The notes beneath the pieces are model-generated. The model was not told where the DNA came from. It saw only the letters and a program-made list of their open reading frames with translations, and made no database searches. From Paraburkholderia caribensis (lineage in GTDB: Bacteria; Pseudomonadota; Gammaproteobacteria; Burkholderiales; Burkholderiaceae), in the NCBI RefSeq assembly GCF_002902945.1, contig NZ_CP026103.1, forward strand, positions 62,001 to 126,000: DNA of 64,000 bases. The letters are read 5' to 3'. The position numbers and the translations under genes were made by a program. This document shows, in pieces, positions 25,336-33,490 of this stretch (position 1 is the first letter of the stretch; each line of letters opens with the position of its first letter).

Positions 25336-26388
25336 ATGACCGTTCAACAGCAAGACTGGTTCACGAATCTGATACGCGCCCCCGAAGCGCGCCGCTTCGG
25401 ACGCACGCTGACGGGCTGCGTGCTCAGCTACGGCGCCGCGACGCTGGCGGGGTTGCCTGAAGGCTACTGGGCCTTGATCACGACGATGATCGTCGTGACG
25501 CAACCCAGTCTAACGCAGGCCATTACGATCGCACGGGACCAGATTATCGGCGCGTGTATCGGCGGGATCGTGGGCGGCATCGGGCTGGTCGTGATGGATC
25601 GCGGCATCGAGCCGCTCACGGTGTTCTCCGTGGCGCTGCTGCCGTTGGCGGCGCTGGCTGCCGCGCGGCCCGGTTTGCGGCTCGCGTGCGTGACGCTGGT
25701 GATCGTGGTGCTCGTGCCTGGCGACGGCGGCTCGGCGTTCGTGCGGCCACTGCATCGCGTGGCGGAAATTCTGATCGGCGCGGCGGCTGCGTTCGTCGCG
25801 ACGGTGCTGTGGCCGAACCGCGCGCTGAAGGGCGCGCATCGGAACGCGCGCGACTGTCTGGAAACGCTTGCACAGATGATCGAGCACAAGCTCGCGTTCT
25901 CCCGGGACGATGCGCAGATGGCGCGGCTCGAGCAACGCAGTCTCGCCGCGCAGACGGCGCTTGCGGACGCATTGCAAGAGGCGGGGCGCGAGCATGTGTT
26001 CGTGCCGATCCTGCGCGGCAGTTCCGACGCGATCGACAAGGTGCCGCCGTTTCTGAGCCGCTTGCATCGGGACGTGCTGGTGTTCGGCCAGGCGCTTGCG
26101 CACACATGCGCGGGCGACGAAGCGCCGCATCTCGATCAGGCGTGGTCGGCGGTGCCGCGCGCATTGTCGCAACTCGCCGATGCCGTCGGCGCGATTCCGT
26201 TGAACAAGCCGAAGTTGCAGGACGCGCGCGCGACGCTCGACCCGTTGCTCAAGCGGATCAACGCGCGTGTGGACGGCGCAAACGCGACGCTCGCGCCGGG
26301 CATCGAACTCGTGATGGCGTTGATCGTCAAGGACACGGACGGGCTCGTGCAGGTGTTGACGCCCACCGCAAAAACGAAGTCACCGTAA
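25336..26388 (+). CDS. FUSC-family inner membrane protein, possible exporter
   Basis: A 350-residue protein. The N-terminal half has about five to six transmembrane helices with the FUSC-like opening (Gly-Cys-Val-Leu-Ser-Tyr, then Glu-Gly-Tyr-Trp-Ala-Leu-Ile-Thr-Thr-Met-Ile-Val-Val) and the helix ending Ala-Thr-Val-Leu-Trp-Pro. The C-terminal half is a soluble helical domain. It is half the length of full YccS/AaeB proteins, which contain two such modules, so it may act as a dimer. Relatives export aromatic acids or fusaric acid; no partner genes are adjacent. Confidence 0.75.
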   Translation: MTVQQQDWFTNLIRAPEARRFGRTLTGCVLSYGAATLAGLPEGYWALITTMIVVTQPSLTQAITIARDQIIGACIGGIVGGIGLVVMDRGIEPLTVFSVALLPLAALAAARPGLRLACVTLVIVVLVPGDGGSAFVRPLHRVAEILIGAAAAFVATVLWPNRALKGAHRNARDCLETLAQMIEHKLAFSRDDAQMARLEQRSLAAQTALADALQEAGREHVFVPILRGSSDAIDKVPPFLSRLHRDVLVFGQALAHTCAGDEAPHLDQAWSAVPRALSQLADAVGAIPLNKPKLQDARATLDPLLKRINARVDGANATLAPGIELVMALIVKDTDGLVQVLTPTAKTKSP

Positions 26389-26577
26389 ATGTTCGCAATG
26401 CCTCACCAACACTAACAACGGGACGAAGCAGCGACTATGCTTTTTGATGAGGCCGCATAGTGCGTCGCACGCAAACGACTGACGAATCGTATCGCGCCCG
26501 CGTCATCGACGTTTGCAAACCATCGCGCCTCGCTCGCCGTCGATTGTTGTCGCAACGATCAAACAAGGAGTTGAACA

Positions 26578-26778
26578 ATGAAGACCCTTGCGTTTGTTCT
26601 TGCTGTCGCGGGTTTGGCGGGGCTGGCCGCCCCCGTGGCCTCGTTCGCGAAGATCGATCAGAACGCCGACTACTATCGTGCCGACTACCGCGTGCACGAT
26701 ACGGGCAACGATCCGCAGGAAGCAAAGCGCCAAAGCAATTGCCAAAGCCGCGGCGACTGCGCGCCTGTCGATCGGTGA
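26578..26778 (+). CDS. Small exported protein, 66 aa
   Basis: AAGGAG lies eight bases before the ATG. The signal peptide (Met-Lys-Thr-Leu-Ala-Phe to Ser-Phe-Ala) is followed by about 42 polar residues rich in Asp, Tyr, Arg and Gln with two Cys that could form a disulfide. No family recognised. Confidence 0.65.
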   Translation: MKTLAFVLAVAGLAGLAAPVASFAKIDQNADYYRADYRVHDTGNDPQEAKRQSNCQSRGDCAPVDR

Positions 26779-26797
26779 AGCGGCGGCTGCGCCGCTC

Positions 26798-26923
26798 TTA
26801 CAACTGCCGCGGATCGACCGTCGATTTGCACAGCGCGCCGTGGGCCATGCAGGTGCCCGGCGCGTCGTAGGCTCTCGTCATCGGACAGTGCATGCAAACG
26901 CCCGGTCGATCGCCGACATCCAT
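26798..26923 (-). CDS. Possible Cys-rich micro-protein, 41 aa
   Basis: A frame from ATG 26923 to TAA 26798 encodes 41 residues with four Cys, at 10, 13, 25 and 32, and His and Met residues between, starting Met-Asp-Val-Gly-Asp-Arg. The ATG is preceded by GGCGGGG. Third codon positions are mostly G or C, as in real genes here. The cysteine spacing would suit a metal site or disulfides. It ends 20 bp from the convergent 66-aa gene. Too short for certainty. Confidence 0.3.
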   Translation of the reverse strand: MDVGDRPGVCMHCPMTRAYDAPGTCMAHGALCKSTVDPRQL

Positions 26924-27170
26924 CCCCGCCGACGGCGAAAGACTCTATCAACCACGAAGAGTGAATGACGGCCTTCGCGCGAGCGATAACGCAGCGATAA
27001 TTCAGGCTCGCAACACAAGTCAATCTTCCCGCATGCAACACCTCGATCCGCGCAAGCCGACAGCGAAAAGAAAGCTACCGGGCGAATGAGCGTTTAAAAT
27101 CCGGGCTCGCGTATTTTTCGGACCGGATGCAACGCTTCCGTCCATCGGTCAATTTTTTCCGTTCAAGCCC

Positions 27171-27284
27171 ATGTCGACACCTAATCGTGCCAACGCTCGC
27201 CGTTCGCTGACGCTTCTCGAAACCCTCGGTCTGGTCGGTATCGCCGCCGCGCTGTGCAGCGCGCTGCTGCGTCACTTTTTCTGA
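27171..27284 (+). CDS. Possible small membrane peptide, 37 aa
   Basis: ATG 27171 opens a 37-residue frame. A basic N-terminus (Asn-Ala-Arg-Arg-Ser) precedes one hydrophobic helix (Leu-Leu-Glu-Thr-Leu-Gly-Leu to Ala-Leu-Leu) and the end His-Phe-Phe. There is no strong ribosome binding site. The composition differs from the flanking non-coding DNA. A TTTAAAAT run about 80 bp upstream could be part of a promoter. Confidence 0.35.
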   Translation: MSTPNRANARRSLTLLETLGLVGIAAALCSALLRHFF

Positions 27285-27350
27285 GCGCGGCGGCCGATAC
27301 GTCCGCTGTGCGGCGAGTGGTCGCATGCACTCGTCCAGCTATCACATCAC

Positions 27351-27773
27351 ATGTACACGAAAGCCACTGCCGTCGAACTCCAGTTTTCACCCGACCGCCT
27401 CAACGATGGCGCGGGCGATCCGTTCTGGATCGATCTGAACCACAACGAAGCCGTCGAGCTTCATCAGGCGCTGCAACGCTATCTCGACACGCCGGCCGCC
27501 GGGCGGCCTGCGCCGCTCGTCGTCTCGCTCGACAAGGACAAGCGCGCGGGCGTTGCTGAATCAACCGGCTCGAATGCCGCCACGCAGACACAGACATCCG
27601 CCGACGACTTCAAGCAATGGGTCTGCGTGATCTGCGGCTGGGTCTACGACGAAGCAGCCGGTTTGCCCGAAGAAGGCATCGCGGCCGGCACGCGCTGGGC
27701 CGATGTGCCGGAAGACTGGCGTTGTCCGCTGTGCGATGTCGGCAAGGAAGATTTCGCGCTCGTCGAATTCTGA
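27351..27773 (+). CDS. Rubredoxin with N-terminal extension
   Basis: A 140-residue protein. The C-terminal 52 residues are a complete rubredoxin: Cys92-Val-Ile-Cys95-Gly, Tyr-Asp-Glu-Ala-Ala-Gly-Leu-Pro-Glu, Trp-Arg-Cys125-Pro-Leu-Cys128. The four Cys bind one iron for electron transfer. Residues 1-60 form a separate small domain (Val-Glu-Leu-Gln-Phe-Ser-Pro to Pro-Leu-Val-Val-Ser-Leu), joined by a Thr/Gln/Ala-rich linker. The usual rubredoxin is about 55 residues, so the extension is notable. No hydroxylase or reductase partner lies nearby. Confidence 0.85.
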   Translation: MYTKATAVELQFSPDRLNDGAGDPFWIDLNHNEAVELHQALQRYLDTPAAGRPAPLVVSLDKDKRAGVAESTGSNAATQTQTSADDFKQWVCVICGWVYDEAAGLPEEGIAAGTRWADVPEDWRCPLCDVGKEDFALVEF

Positions 27774-27902
27774 TCGCGCCGCGTTGGCGAAGCGCTGCGC
27801 AAAGCCCACAGACGACCCAAACGGTATCCGTCCGGCGAAGCGGGTATACTCTCGCGCCTTGAACGTTTGCAATACATCTGCACTTCCGGGCACCGCTTCC
27901 TG

Positions 27903-28325
27903 ATGAAAAGCATTACTGCCCTATTGGGCGTCTTCAGTCTCGTGTGGTTCTGCACGAGCGCGTTTTCGCAATCCCAGGCCGACGTGCCCGACGACTACGC
28001 ATATCTCACGCGTCTTCACGTCCGTCCTGCCGTCATCAACTGCATCGCGGAGTTCGACCGCTGGATTCGGACTACCTCACGTTATGACATGTTCCTCGCA
28101 CCGGACCGTCGCGTGCTGAAGGCCAAAGTCAACGAAGACGGCGGCTTATTCTCCGGCAACAACGGTTCGCAGCAGGTCGAATCGACCGTGTCGATGCGCG
28201 CGTTCGCACGCCTTCGTAACCGGCAGTCGTGGATGCCCGTGATCGCGCAATGCGGTGTCTGGCACGAGCATGTCGTCGGCGTGTCGTTGCAGCAGGTCGA
28301 CGGGCAAACGCCCGTGGTGCGCTGA
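27903..28325 (+). CDS. Hypothetical exported protein, 140 aa
   Basis: A clear signal peptide from ATG 27903 (Met-Lys-Ser-Ile-Thr-Ala to Ser-Ala-Phe-Ser). The mature part has protein-like composition with two Cys (Ile-Asn-Cys-Ile-Ala and Ala-Gln-Cys-Gly) that may pair in the periplasm. It may belong to a small BspC-like family of Burkholderiaceae exported proteins, but I am not certain of this. A TATACT element at 27845-27850 could be its -10 region. Confidence 0.7.
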   Translation: MKSITALLGVFSLVWFCTSAFSQSQADVPDDYAYLTRLHVRPAVINCIAEFDRWIRTTSRYDMFLAPDRRVLKAKVNEDGGLFSGNNGSQQVESTVSMRAFARLRNRQSWMPVIAQCGVWHEHVVGVSLQQVDGQTPVVR

Positions 28326-28338
28326 CGAAGCGCGCGGC

Positions 28339-28638
28339 TCAATCGCCGTGGATATTCAGCTTGAAATCCACCGGCGAGCCATATGAGAACCTGCGCGTCA
28401 GCGAACGCACATCGTATTCGCGCAACGCGGAAAGATAGGACGGACCGTGGATGATGGCGGGCGAAGGCGTGCCCGAGCGGTGCCGGTCGTGATGATCGGC
28501 TTCGAACGCGGGCGAGTCGAAGTTGGAAGACGGATTGGCGAGCGCGATGATGACCGGGCCGTCCGCGTAGGCCGAGTAGACCCCGGCTGTGCCGAACGCG
28601 GCCATCCATACTGCGAGCAGTACGACGTAAGATTTCAT
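28339..28638 (-). CDS. Small exported protein, 99 aa
   Basis: ATG 28638 gives a signal peptide (Met-Lys-Ser-Tyr-Val-Val to Ser-Ala-Tyr-Ala). The mature region is His/Asp/Ser-rich in the middle, then ends with Val-Asp-Phe-Lys-Leu-Asn-Ile. No family recognised. It converges with the 140-aa exported protein gene, 13 bp apart. Confidence 0.6.
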   Translation of the reverse strand: MKSYVVLLAVWMAAFGTAGVYSAYADGPVIIALANPSSNFDSPAFEADHHDRHRSGTPSPAIIHGPSYLSALREYDVRSLTRRFSYGSPVDFKLNIHGD

Positions 28639-28756
28639 CTGCGACGGGCTGCCGGGCTGATCTCGGCGTGTCAATCGCGCACGATGCGCGGTTTCGCGCC
28701 ATGAATTGATATTAGTCACGCAACGACGGCAACGCAAGGCGGGCCGCCGGCGCGCG

Positions 28757-29017
28757 CTACGTCAGTTCGTCGATCAACTGCCGCGCGGCGGGCGAAAGCA
28801 CGGAGCCGCGCCGCCATGTCGCGCGGCATCAGCGAAACAAGTGTGTCGGGTCGCTGCAACATCAGCACGGTGGCGATCGTCGATGCCGTTTCAATGGGAT
28901 GCGGCGGCACGGCGAGTCCCGCTTCCTTGAATTCGCGCTCGAACAGCCCGCGCAGCGGCATGATGCCCGGATCGACGATCCAGCCGCTCTTCGCGAGATC
29001 GGCGAGCAATCGAATCG
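28757..29017 (-). pseudogene. Decayed LysR regulator, C-terminal fragment with frameshift
   Basis: The minus strand encodes the end of a LysR effector domain (Leu-Leu-Ala-Asp-Leu-Ala-Lys-Ser-Gly-Trp-Ile-Val and Thr-Leu-Val-Ser-Leu-Met-Pro-Arg-Asp-Met-Ala-Ala-Arg). The expected ending, Gly-Ser-Val-Leu-Ser-Pro-Ala-Ala-Arg-Gln-Leu-Ile-Asp-Glu-Leu-Thr and a stop, is found in the next frame from about 28807, so one base was lost or gained there. The DNA-binding half is missing. It lies immediately downstream of an intact LysR gene. Confidence 0.65.
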
Positions 29018-29065
29018 ACGTTCGGCAGCATGAGGGAGGAAGAGAGGAGGTGAGGCGTGAGCGTC

Positions 29066-29977
29066 TCAGGCTCTGAGCTTGTCGACGAGGAAGTCGACGA
29101 AGGCGCGCACGCGCGACGACAGATGCCGCGCATGCGGATACAACAGCACGAATGGCCTCGTGCGGCCGCCGTACGGCCTGAGCACTTCGCGCAAGGTGCC
29201 GTCCTTCAGGTCTCTTTCGACGACGAACCGATACGTTTGGAACAGCCCCGCGTCGTGTCGCGCGAGCGTGGCCCCTGCGAGCACATCGCCCGACGTGCTG
29301 TTGCCGCCGCGCGTCATCATTTCGCTCTCTTCGCCTTCATGCTGGAACAGCCACGGAATGTTGCGCCCCGTGCTCGGCAGCGCGAACTGGATGCATTCGT
29401 GGTGAACAAGATCGTCGGGTGTGTCCAGCCTGGCTGCCGACTTCAGGTAGGCGGGCGAAGCGACGACCACCAGTTCGGCGTCTTCGAGCTTGCGCGCGAT
29501 CAGGCCGGAGTCGTCCGGCGCGCGGCCCCGGATGGCGAGGTCGAAGCCTTCGTCGGCGAAGTCGATGTTGCGGTTGCTCAGGTGCGTTTCGACCGTGACG
29601 TCGGGATAGAGCTTGCGAAATTCCGCGAGCAGCGGCAGCACGCGATAGTGGCTGTACGGCGTCGGCATGCTGATGCGCAGCACGCCCGACGGCGTGCTCT
29701 GCTGTCCCGTCGCTTCGCGCTCGGCATCGGCGAGTTGGGCGAGCGCCTGACGGCATTGCTCGAAGTAACGGCGGCCCGCGTCGGTGAGCCTGATCTGCCG
29801 TGTCGTGCGTACGAAAAGCCGCACGCCGAGCCGTTCCTCCAGGCGCGCAACCGACCGGCTCACGGCCGCAGGCGTCACGCTCGCGGCCGTCGCCGCGACC
29901 GTGAAGCTTTCCAGTTCGGCGGCGAGACAGAACAGCTCGATGCTGCCCAGCAGTAGGTCTTCGAATTGACGCTGCAT
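29066..29977 (-). CDS. LysR-family transcription regulator
   Basis: A 303-residue regulator with an N-terminal winged helix-turn-helix (Phe-Cys-Leu-Ala-Ala-Glu-Leu-Glu-Ser-Phe-Thr, Thr-Pro-Ala-Ala-Val-Ser-Arg-Ser-Val-Ala-Arg-Leu-Glu) and a C-terminal substrate-binding domain (Gly-Val-Leu-Arg-Ile-Ser, Phe-Asp-Leu-Ala-Ile-Arg). It belongs to the DsdC/GcvA-like CrgA group by appearance. ATG 29977 was chosen at the start of the conserved region. No obvious divergent target; upstream lies a broken gene. Confidence 0.88.
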   Translation of the reverse strand: MQRQFEDLLLGSIELFCLAAELESFTVAATAASVTPAAVSRSVARLEERLGVRLFVRTTRQIRLTDAGRRYFEQCRQALAQLADAEREATGQQSTPSGVLRISMPTPYSHYRVLPLLAEFRKLYPDVTVETHLSNRNIDFADEGFDLAIRGRAPDDSGLIARKLEDAELVVVASPAYLKSAARLDTPDDLVHHECIQFALPSTGRNIPWLFQHEGEESEMMTRGGNSTSGDVLAGATLARHDAGLFQTYRFVVERDLKDGTLREVLRPYGGRTRPFVLLYPHARHLSSRVRAFVDFLVDKLRA

Positions 29978-30084
29978 GTCCTTTCCGTGAACGGCGGATG
30001 TGGTTTGCGCCGGGCGCTGTCGAGACGCACGAAGCGAAGCGGCGCAGGGCGCTGCGCCGCGTGTCCGCAGAGGATAGCAGGTCT

Positions 30085-30410
30085 CAAGCCAACTGATACT
30101 TCTCCCGGACGAGATGCCCGATGCCGATTCCGGCATGGAGGTTGACGCCGCTGCCAATAAACGTCACGGGCCCGTTTTCTTCGATGTCATGCTGGCCCCA
30201 GCGCGCGCCGAGTTCGGCGACCTTCTTGCGCTGATCGGCGCTCAGCCGTGTTTGAACTGGAACGCGCTGACCTCGGCGCCGCAATGGTCGAAGCGGATCG
30301 CCCCGGGGCCGATGCCTTGCACCTGGCTGGCCGGGTGCTCGGTGCCGCACGACGCGCAGAACCTGGCGACGAACGGATCGCCGTGATAGCGCCCTTCGAC
30401 GCATCACGCC
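30085..30410 (-). pseudogene. Broken zinc-ribbon gene remnant
   Basis: One minus-strand frame reads Tyr-His-Gly-Asp-Pro-Phe-Val-Ala-Arg-Phe-Cys-Ala-Ser-Cys-Gly-Thr-Glu, later His-Cys-Gly-Ala-Glu-Val-Ser-Ala-Phe, and stops near 30246. The protein-like sequence then continues in another frame (Leu-Ser-Ala-Asp-Gln-Arg-Lys-Lys-Val-Ala-Glu-Leu) to a stop at 30085. This suggests two parts of one or two small genes joined by a frameshift. The parent family is not recognised. Confidence 0.35.
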
Positions 30411-30662
30411 GGACGACGTGTCATGCGACGTCACGCGCATGCGCTGGATCTGCAGCGCGACGGCATCGCCGACCTCCGCGCCTTCGCGTTGCTTTGCGGA
30501 CAACGAGTCGTGAACCTGGTTGCTGTTGGTGAGGGCGCCGATTTGCCTGTACGCTTGTGGGATCAGGGTCAGCCGTTCGCGTCTGCGGCAACGGTCCCGG
30601 ATGTCCCCACGATCAACGCGCTGCGCCGCGTGCGGCGCAAGGCAGATACAACAGGAGTTTCA

Positions 30663-31412
30663 ATGCTTTTACATCTTTCGACCTGGACCGAGATCGAGCA
30701 ATACCTGAAGCGAAGCCGCGCGATCGTCGTGCCTATCGGTTCGAACGAGCAGCACGGTCCGACGGGCCTGCTCGGCACCGACTGGCTGTGCCCGGAGATC
30801 ATCGCGCGTGAAGCGGAAAAGTCGGCCGATATCCTCGTCGCGCCGACCTTCAACATCGGCATGGCGCAGCATCATCTCGGCTTTCCGGGGACGATTTCGC
30901 TGCGGCCGTCCACGTTCATCGCTGCCATTGGCGACTGGATTCGCTCGCTGGCGGCGCATGGCTTCGAGAAGATCCTGTTTCTGAATGGCCACGGCGGAAA
31001 CATCGCATCGATCGAGGCGGCGTTTTCGGAGGTCTATGTCGAAGCGAGCTTCGCGAAGCGCCGCGCAGGTTTTGCGATGAAGCTGGCTAACTGGTGGGAT
31101 CTGGAAGGGGTCGGCGAACTCGCGCGCAAGCAGTTCCCCGAAGGGCATGGCGTTCACGCTACGCCGTCCGAAATCGCGATCACGCAGTGGGCTTTCCCGG
31201 ACGCGATCAAATCCGCCGATTATTCGCCGAAGATCGCGCCGTCCGGCCCGATCCGGGAAGCGCTGGATTTCCGCGCGCGCTATCCCGATGGCCGCATGGG
31301 CTCGGACCCGGCTCAGGCGTCGCCGGAAAAGGGCGGCGAACTGGTGCGGCTGGCGGCGTCGAGCCTCGTGCGCGAACTGAACGCGTTCGCCAGCGAGCCG
31401 CTTCCCGGCTGA
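30663..31412 (+). CDS. Creatininase-family amidohydrolase
   Basis: A 249-residue protein with the creatininase metal motif Asn-Glu29-Gln-His31-Gly-Pro ... Gly-Thr-Asp40 and the later Asn-Gly-His-Gly-Gly-Asn. The family hydrolyses cyclic amides such as creatinine, or acts in cofactor and mycofactocin maturation. The start is fixed by AGGAG before ATG 30663, although the frame is open to 30423. No adjacent pathway genes; the true substrate is unknown. Confidence 0.88.
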   Translation: MLLHLSTWTEIEQYLKRSRAIVVPIGSNEQHGPTGLLGTDWLCPEIIAREAEKSADILVAPTFNIGMAQHHLGFPGTISLRPSTFIAAIGDWIRSLAAHGFEKILFLNGHGGNIASIEAAFSEVYVEASFAKRRAGFAMKLANWWDLEGVGELARKQFPEGHGVHATPSEIAITQWAFPDAIKSADYSPKIAPSGPIREALDFRARYPDGRMGSDPAQASPEKGGELVRLAASSLVRELNAFASEPLPG

Positions 31413-31634
31413 TGCGCGGGACGGACGCGGCGGGGTGCCGCGCCTTTCACCTGTTCCCGGCACTCAAGAGTGAATTGCCCGCTTGATGGTTGACCCATCG
31501 TCCGCTGAAAAAGATGATCTGAGGTACAGATAGCATGGCGAGAGCGTTTGCAATTGGGGCGAGGCGTTTTGATCGCTTGTCCTTTCTCCGGTTGCGGGCC
31601 GCCCATGCGCCAACCGTTTTCATGAGGACATGAC

Positions 31635-32735
31635 ATGAGCACTCGTTCCGAAGGCGAGCCGCTGTTGAGTTTGCTGGGCATCAGCAAGCCGATCATTCAG
31701 GCGCCGATGGCGGGCGTCAGCACGCCGGCGCTGGCGGCGGCCGTATCCAATGCGGGCGGCCTCGGCTCGCTGGGCGTGGGCGCGATGAAAGCCGACGCGG
31801 CGCGCAAGACGATCCGCGACACGCGGGCGTTGACGAGCGCGCCGTTCAACATCAATGTTTTCTGCCACGCGCCAGCAACGGCGAATGCGAAAGTCGAGCG
31901 GGAATGGCTGACGTGGCTTGCGCCGCAGTTCGCGAAGTACGGCGCGAGCGCGCCGGAAAAACTTGCCGAGATCTACACGAGCTTTGTCGAAGACAAGGCG
32001 ATGCTCGACGTGTTCGTCGAGGAAAAGCCTGCCGTCGTCAGCTTTCATTTCGGGCTGCCGTCGAAGGAAGTCATCCAGGCGCTGAAGGACGCGGGCATCA
32101 CGTTGCTGGCGTCGGCGACGAACCTGGACGAGGCGCGGCAGGTGGTCGATGCGGGCGTCGATGCGATCGTTGCGCAGGGCGTCGAAGCGGGCGGCCATCG
32201 CGGCGTGTTCGACACGCAGGCGTTCGATGAAGGCCTCGGCACCTTCGCGCTCACTCGTCTTCTGGTGGAGAAATTCGATCTGCCCGTCATCGCGGCGGGC
32301 GGCATCATGGACGGCGCGGGCATTGCCGCGGCGCTCGCGCTCGGCGCGCAGGCGGCGCAGCTTGGAACGGCATTCGTGCCGTGCCCGGAGACGTCGATCG
32401 ACGAGGGCTACCGTCGCGCGATTCTCGGCGATGCTGCGCTTCACACGACGATGACGTCGGCGATTTCGGGCCGTCAGGCTCGCAGCATGGTCAACCGCTT
32501 CACGGAACTGGGCCGCGCCGCCGATCGCCCCGCGACGCCGGATTACCCCGTCACCTACGATGCAGGCAAGGCGCTGCATGCCGCCGCGAAAGCGCAGGGC
32601 GAGTTTGGTTTCGGCGCGCAATGGGCTGGCCAGGCGGCTGCGTTGGCGCGTTCGCTGCCTGCTGCCGAACTTGTGGCGCGGCTCGATGCGGAACTCGTCG
32701 AAGCGATCCGCAGATTGCAGCGGTACACGCACTGA
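31635..32735 (+). CDS. Nitronate monooxygenase family flavoprotein
   Basis: A 366-residue FMN TIM-barrel with Ile-Gln-Ala-Pro-Met-Ala-Gly-Val-Ser near the N-terminus, Gln-Gly-Val-Glu-Ala-Gly-Gly-His-Arg-Gly (with the catalytic His) and Ala-Ala-Gly-Gly-Ile-Met-Asp-Gly. Class I enzymes oxidise alkyl nitronates such as propionate 3-nitronate. The MOSC-protein gene starts 28 bp later, likely in the same operon. A second, less similar family member lies at 38946-39932. Confidence 0.88.
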   Translation: MSTRSEGEPLLSLLGISKPIIQAPMAGVSTPALAAAVSNAGGLGSLGVGAMKADAARKTIRDTRALTSAPFNINVFCHAPATANAKVEREWLTWLAPQFAKYGASAPEKLAEIYTSFVEDKAMLDVFVEEKPAVVSFHFGLPSKEVIQALKDAGITLLASATNLDEARQVVDAGVDAIVAQGVEAGGHRGVFDTQAFDEGLGTFALTRLLVEKFDLPVIAAGGIMDGAGIAAALALGAQAAQLGTAFVPCPETSIDEGYRRAILGDAALHTTMTSAISGRQARSMVNRFTELGRAADRPATPDYPVTYDAGKALHAAAKAQGEFGFGAQWAGQAAALARSLPAAELVARLDAELVEAIRRLQRYTH

Positions 32736-32762
32736 TACATAGAGACAGGCAACGTCCAACCG

Positions 32763-33410
32763 ATGAATGAACCGACAAGGCATACCGAAACAGGCAGCAG
32801 CGCGCAGCTGCTTTCGATCAACATTGGCGTGTGCGAGCCGCTCGACGTCGGACTGGCTGCCGACGGTCTGAGCGTCGAGTCGGCGATCCGCAAGCGTTCG
32901 GTGAGCAGCGTGAGCGAAGGCGCGGTGGTCGAAGTGAAGAAGCTTGGACTGGTGGGCGACGAGCAGGCGGACCTTAGTGTTCACGGGGGCCTCGACAAGG
33001 CTATTTATCTCTATCCGTTCGAACACTACGCGTGGTGGCGGCAGCGGCGCATCGAAGCGGATCTGCCCGATGCGGAGGAACCATTGGCATTCGGCATGCT
33101 GGGCGAGAATTTGACCACGCAGGGTTTGCTGGAGTCGGACCTTTGGGTTGGCGATACGCTCGTGATCGATCAGGTCAGGTTACGGGTGGAGGCGCCGCGC
33201 AGTCCCTGTTTCAAGCTCAATGCCGCGATGGGGTACAGGAAGGCTGTTAAGCATATGTATCTGAGTGGGTTTGCTGGTGTGTATCTGAGCGTCTTGCAGA
33301 CGGGGTTTATTCAGGCTGGTGCACGGATTGTTGTCGTGCCGGGGCGTAGGGAGGAGTCGGTGAGCGGGATTCTCGAGTTGCGGCGCGGGAAGGCTCGGAG
33401 GGAGCCGTAA
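32763..33410 (+). CDS. MOSC-domain protein (YiiM type)
   Basis: A 215-residue protein with a MOSC core. Asp-Leu-Ser-Val-His-Gly-Gly-Leu-Asp-Lys-Ala, Gly-Glu-Asn-Leu-Thr-Thr-Gln-Gly-Leu, and the conserved Cys in Ser-Pro-Cys-Phe-Lys-Leu are visible. MOSC proteins bind molybdenum cofactor or carry sulfur; YiiM reduces N-hydroxylated compounds. It follows the nitronate monooxygenase by 28 bp, so both may detoxify nitrogen-containing compounds. Its C-terminal 20 residues are more basic than usual. Confidence 0.85.
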   Translation: MNEPTRHTETGSSAQLLSINIGVCEPLDVGLAADGLSVESAIRKRSVSSVSEGAVVEVKKLGLVGDEQADLSVHGGLDKAIYLYPFEHYAWWRQRRIEADLPDAEEPLAFGMLGENLTTQGLLESDLWVGDTLVIDQVRLRVEAPRSPCFKLNAAMGYRKAVKHMYLSGFAGVYLSVLQTGFIQAGARIVVVPGRREESVSGILELRRGKARREP

Positions 33411-33448
33411 AGGGTTTGGTTGTTCGGGCCTTTGCGCTGGCCTTTGCG

Positions 33449-33490
33449 TTTTGCTTTTGCTTTTGCTTTCGCTTTCGCTTTCGCTTTCGT
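33449..33490. repeat. Hexanucleotide microsatellite
   Basis: Seven tandem 6-base units: three TTTTGC, three TTTCGC and one TTTCGT. It abuts the left edge of palindromic element copy A. In the reverse frame it would encode Lys-Ala repeats, which is not a gene. Confidence 0.85.
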
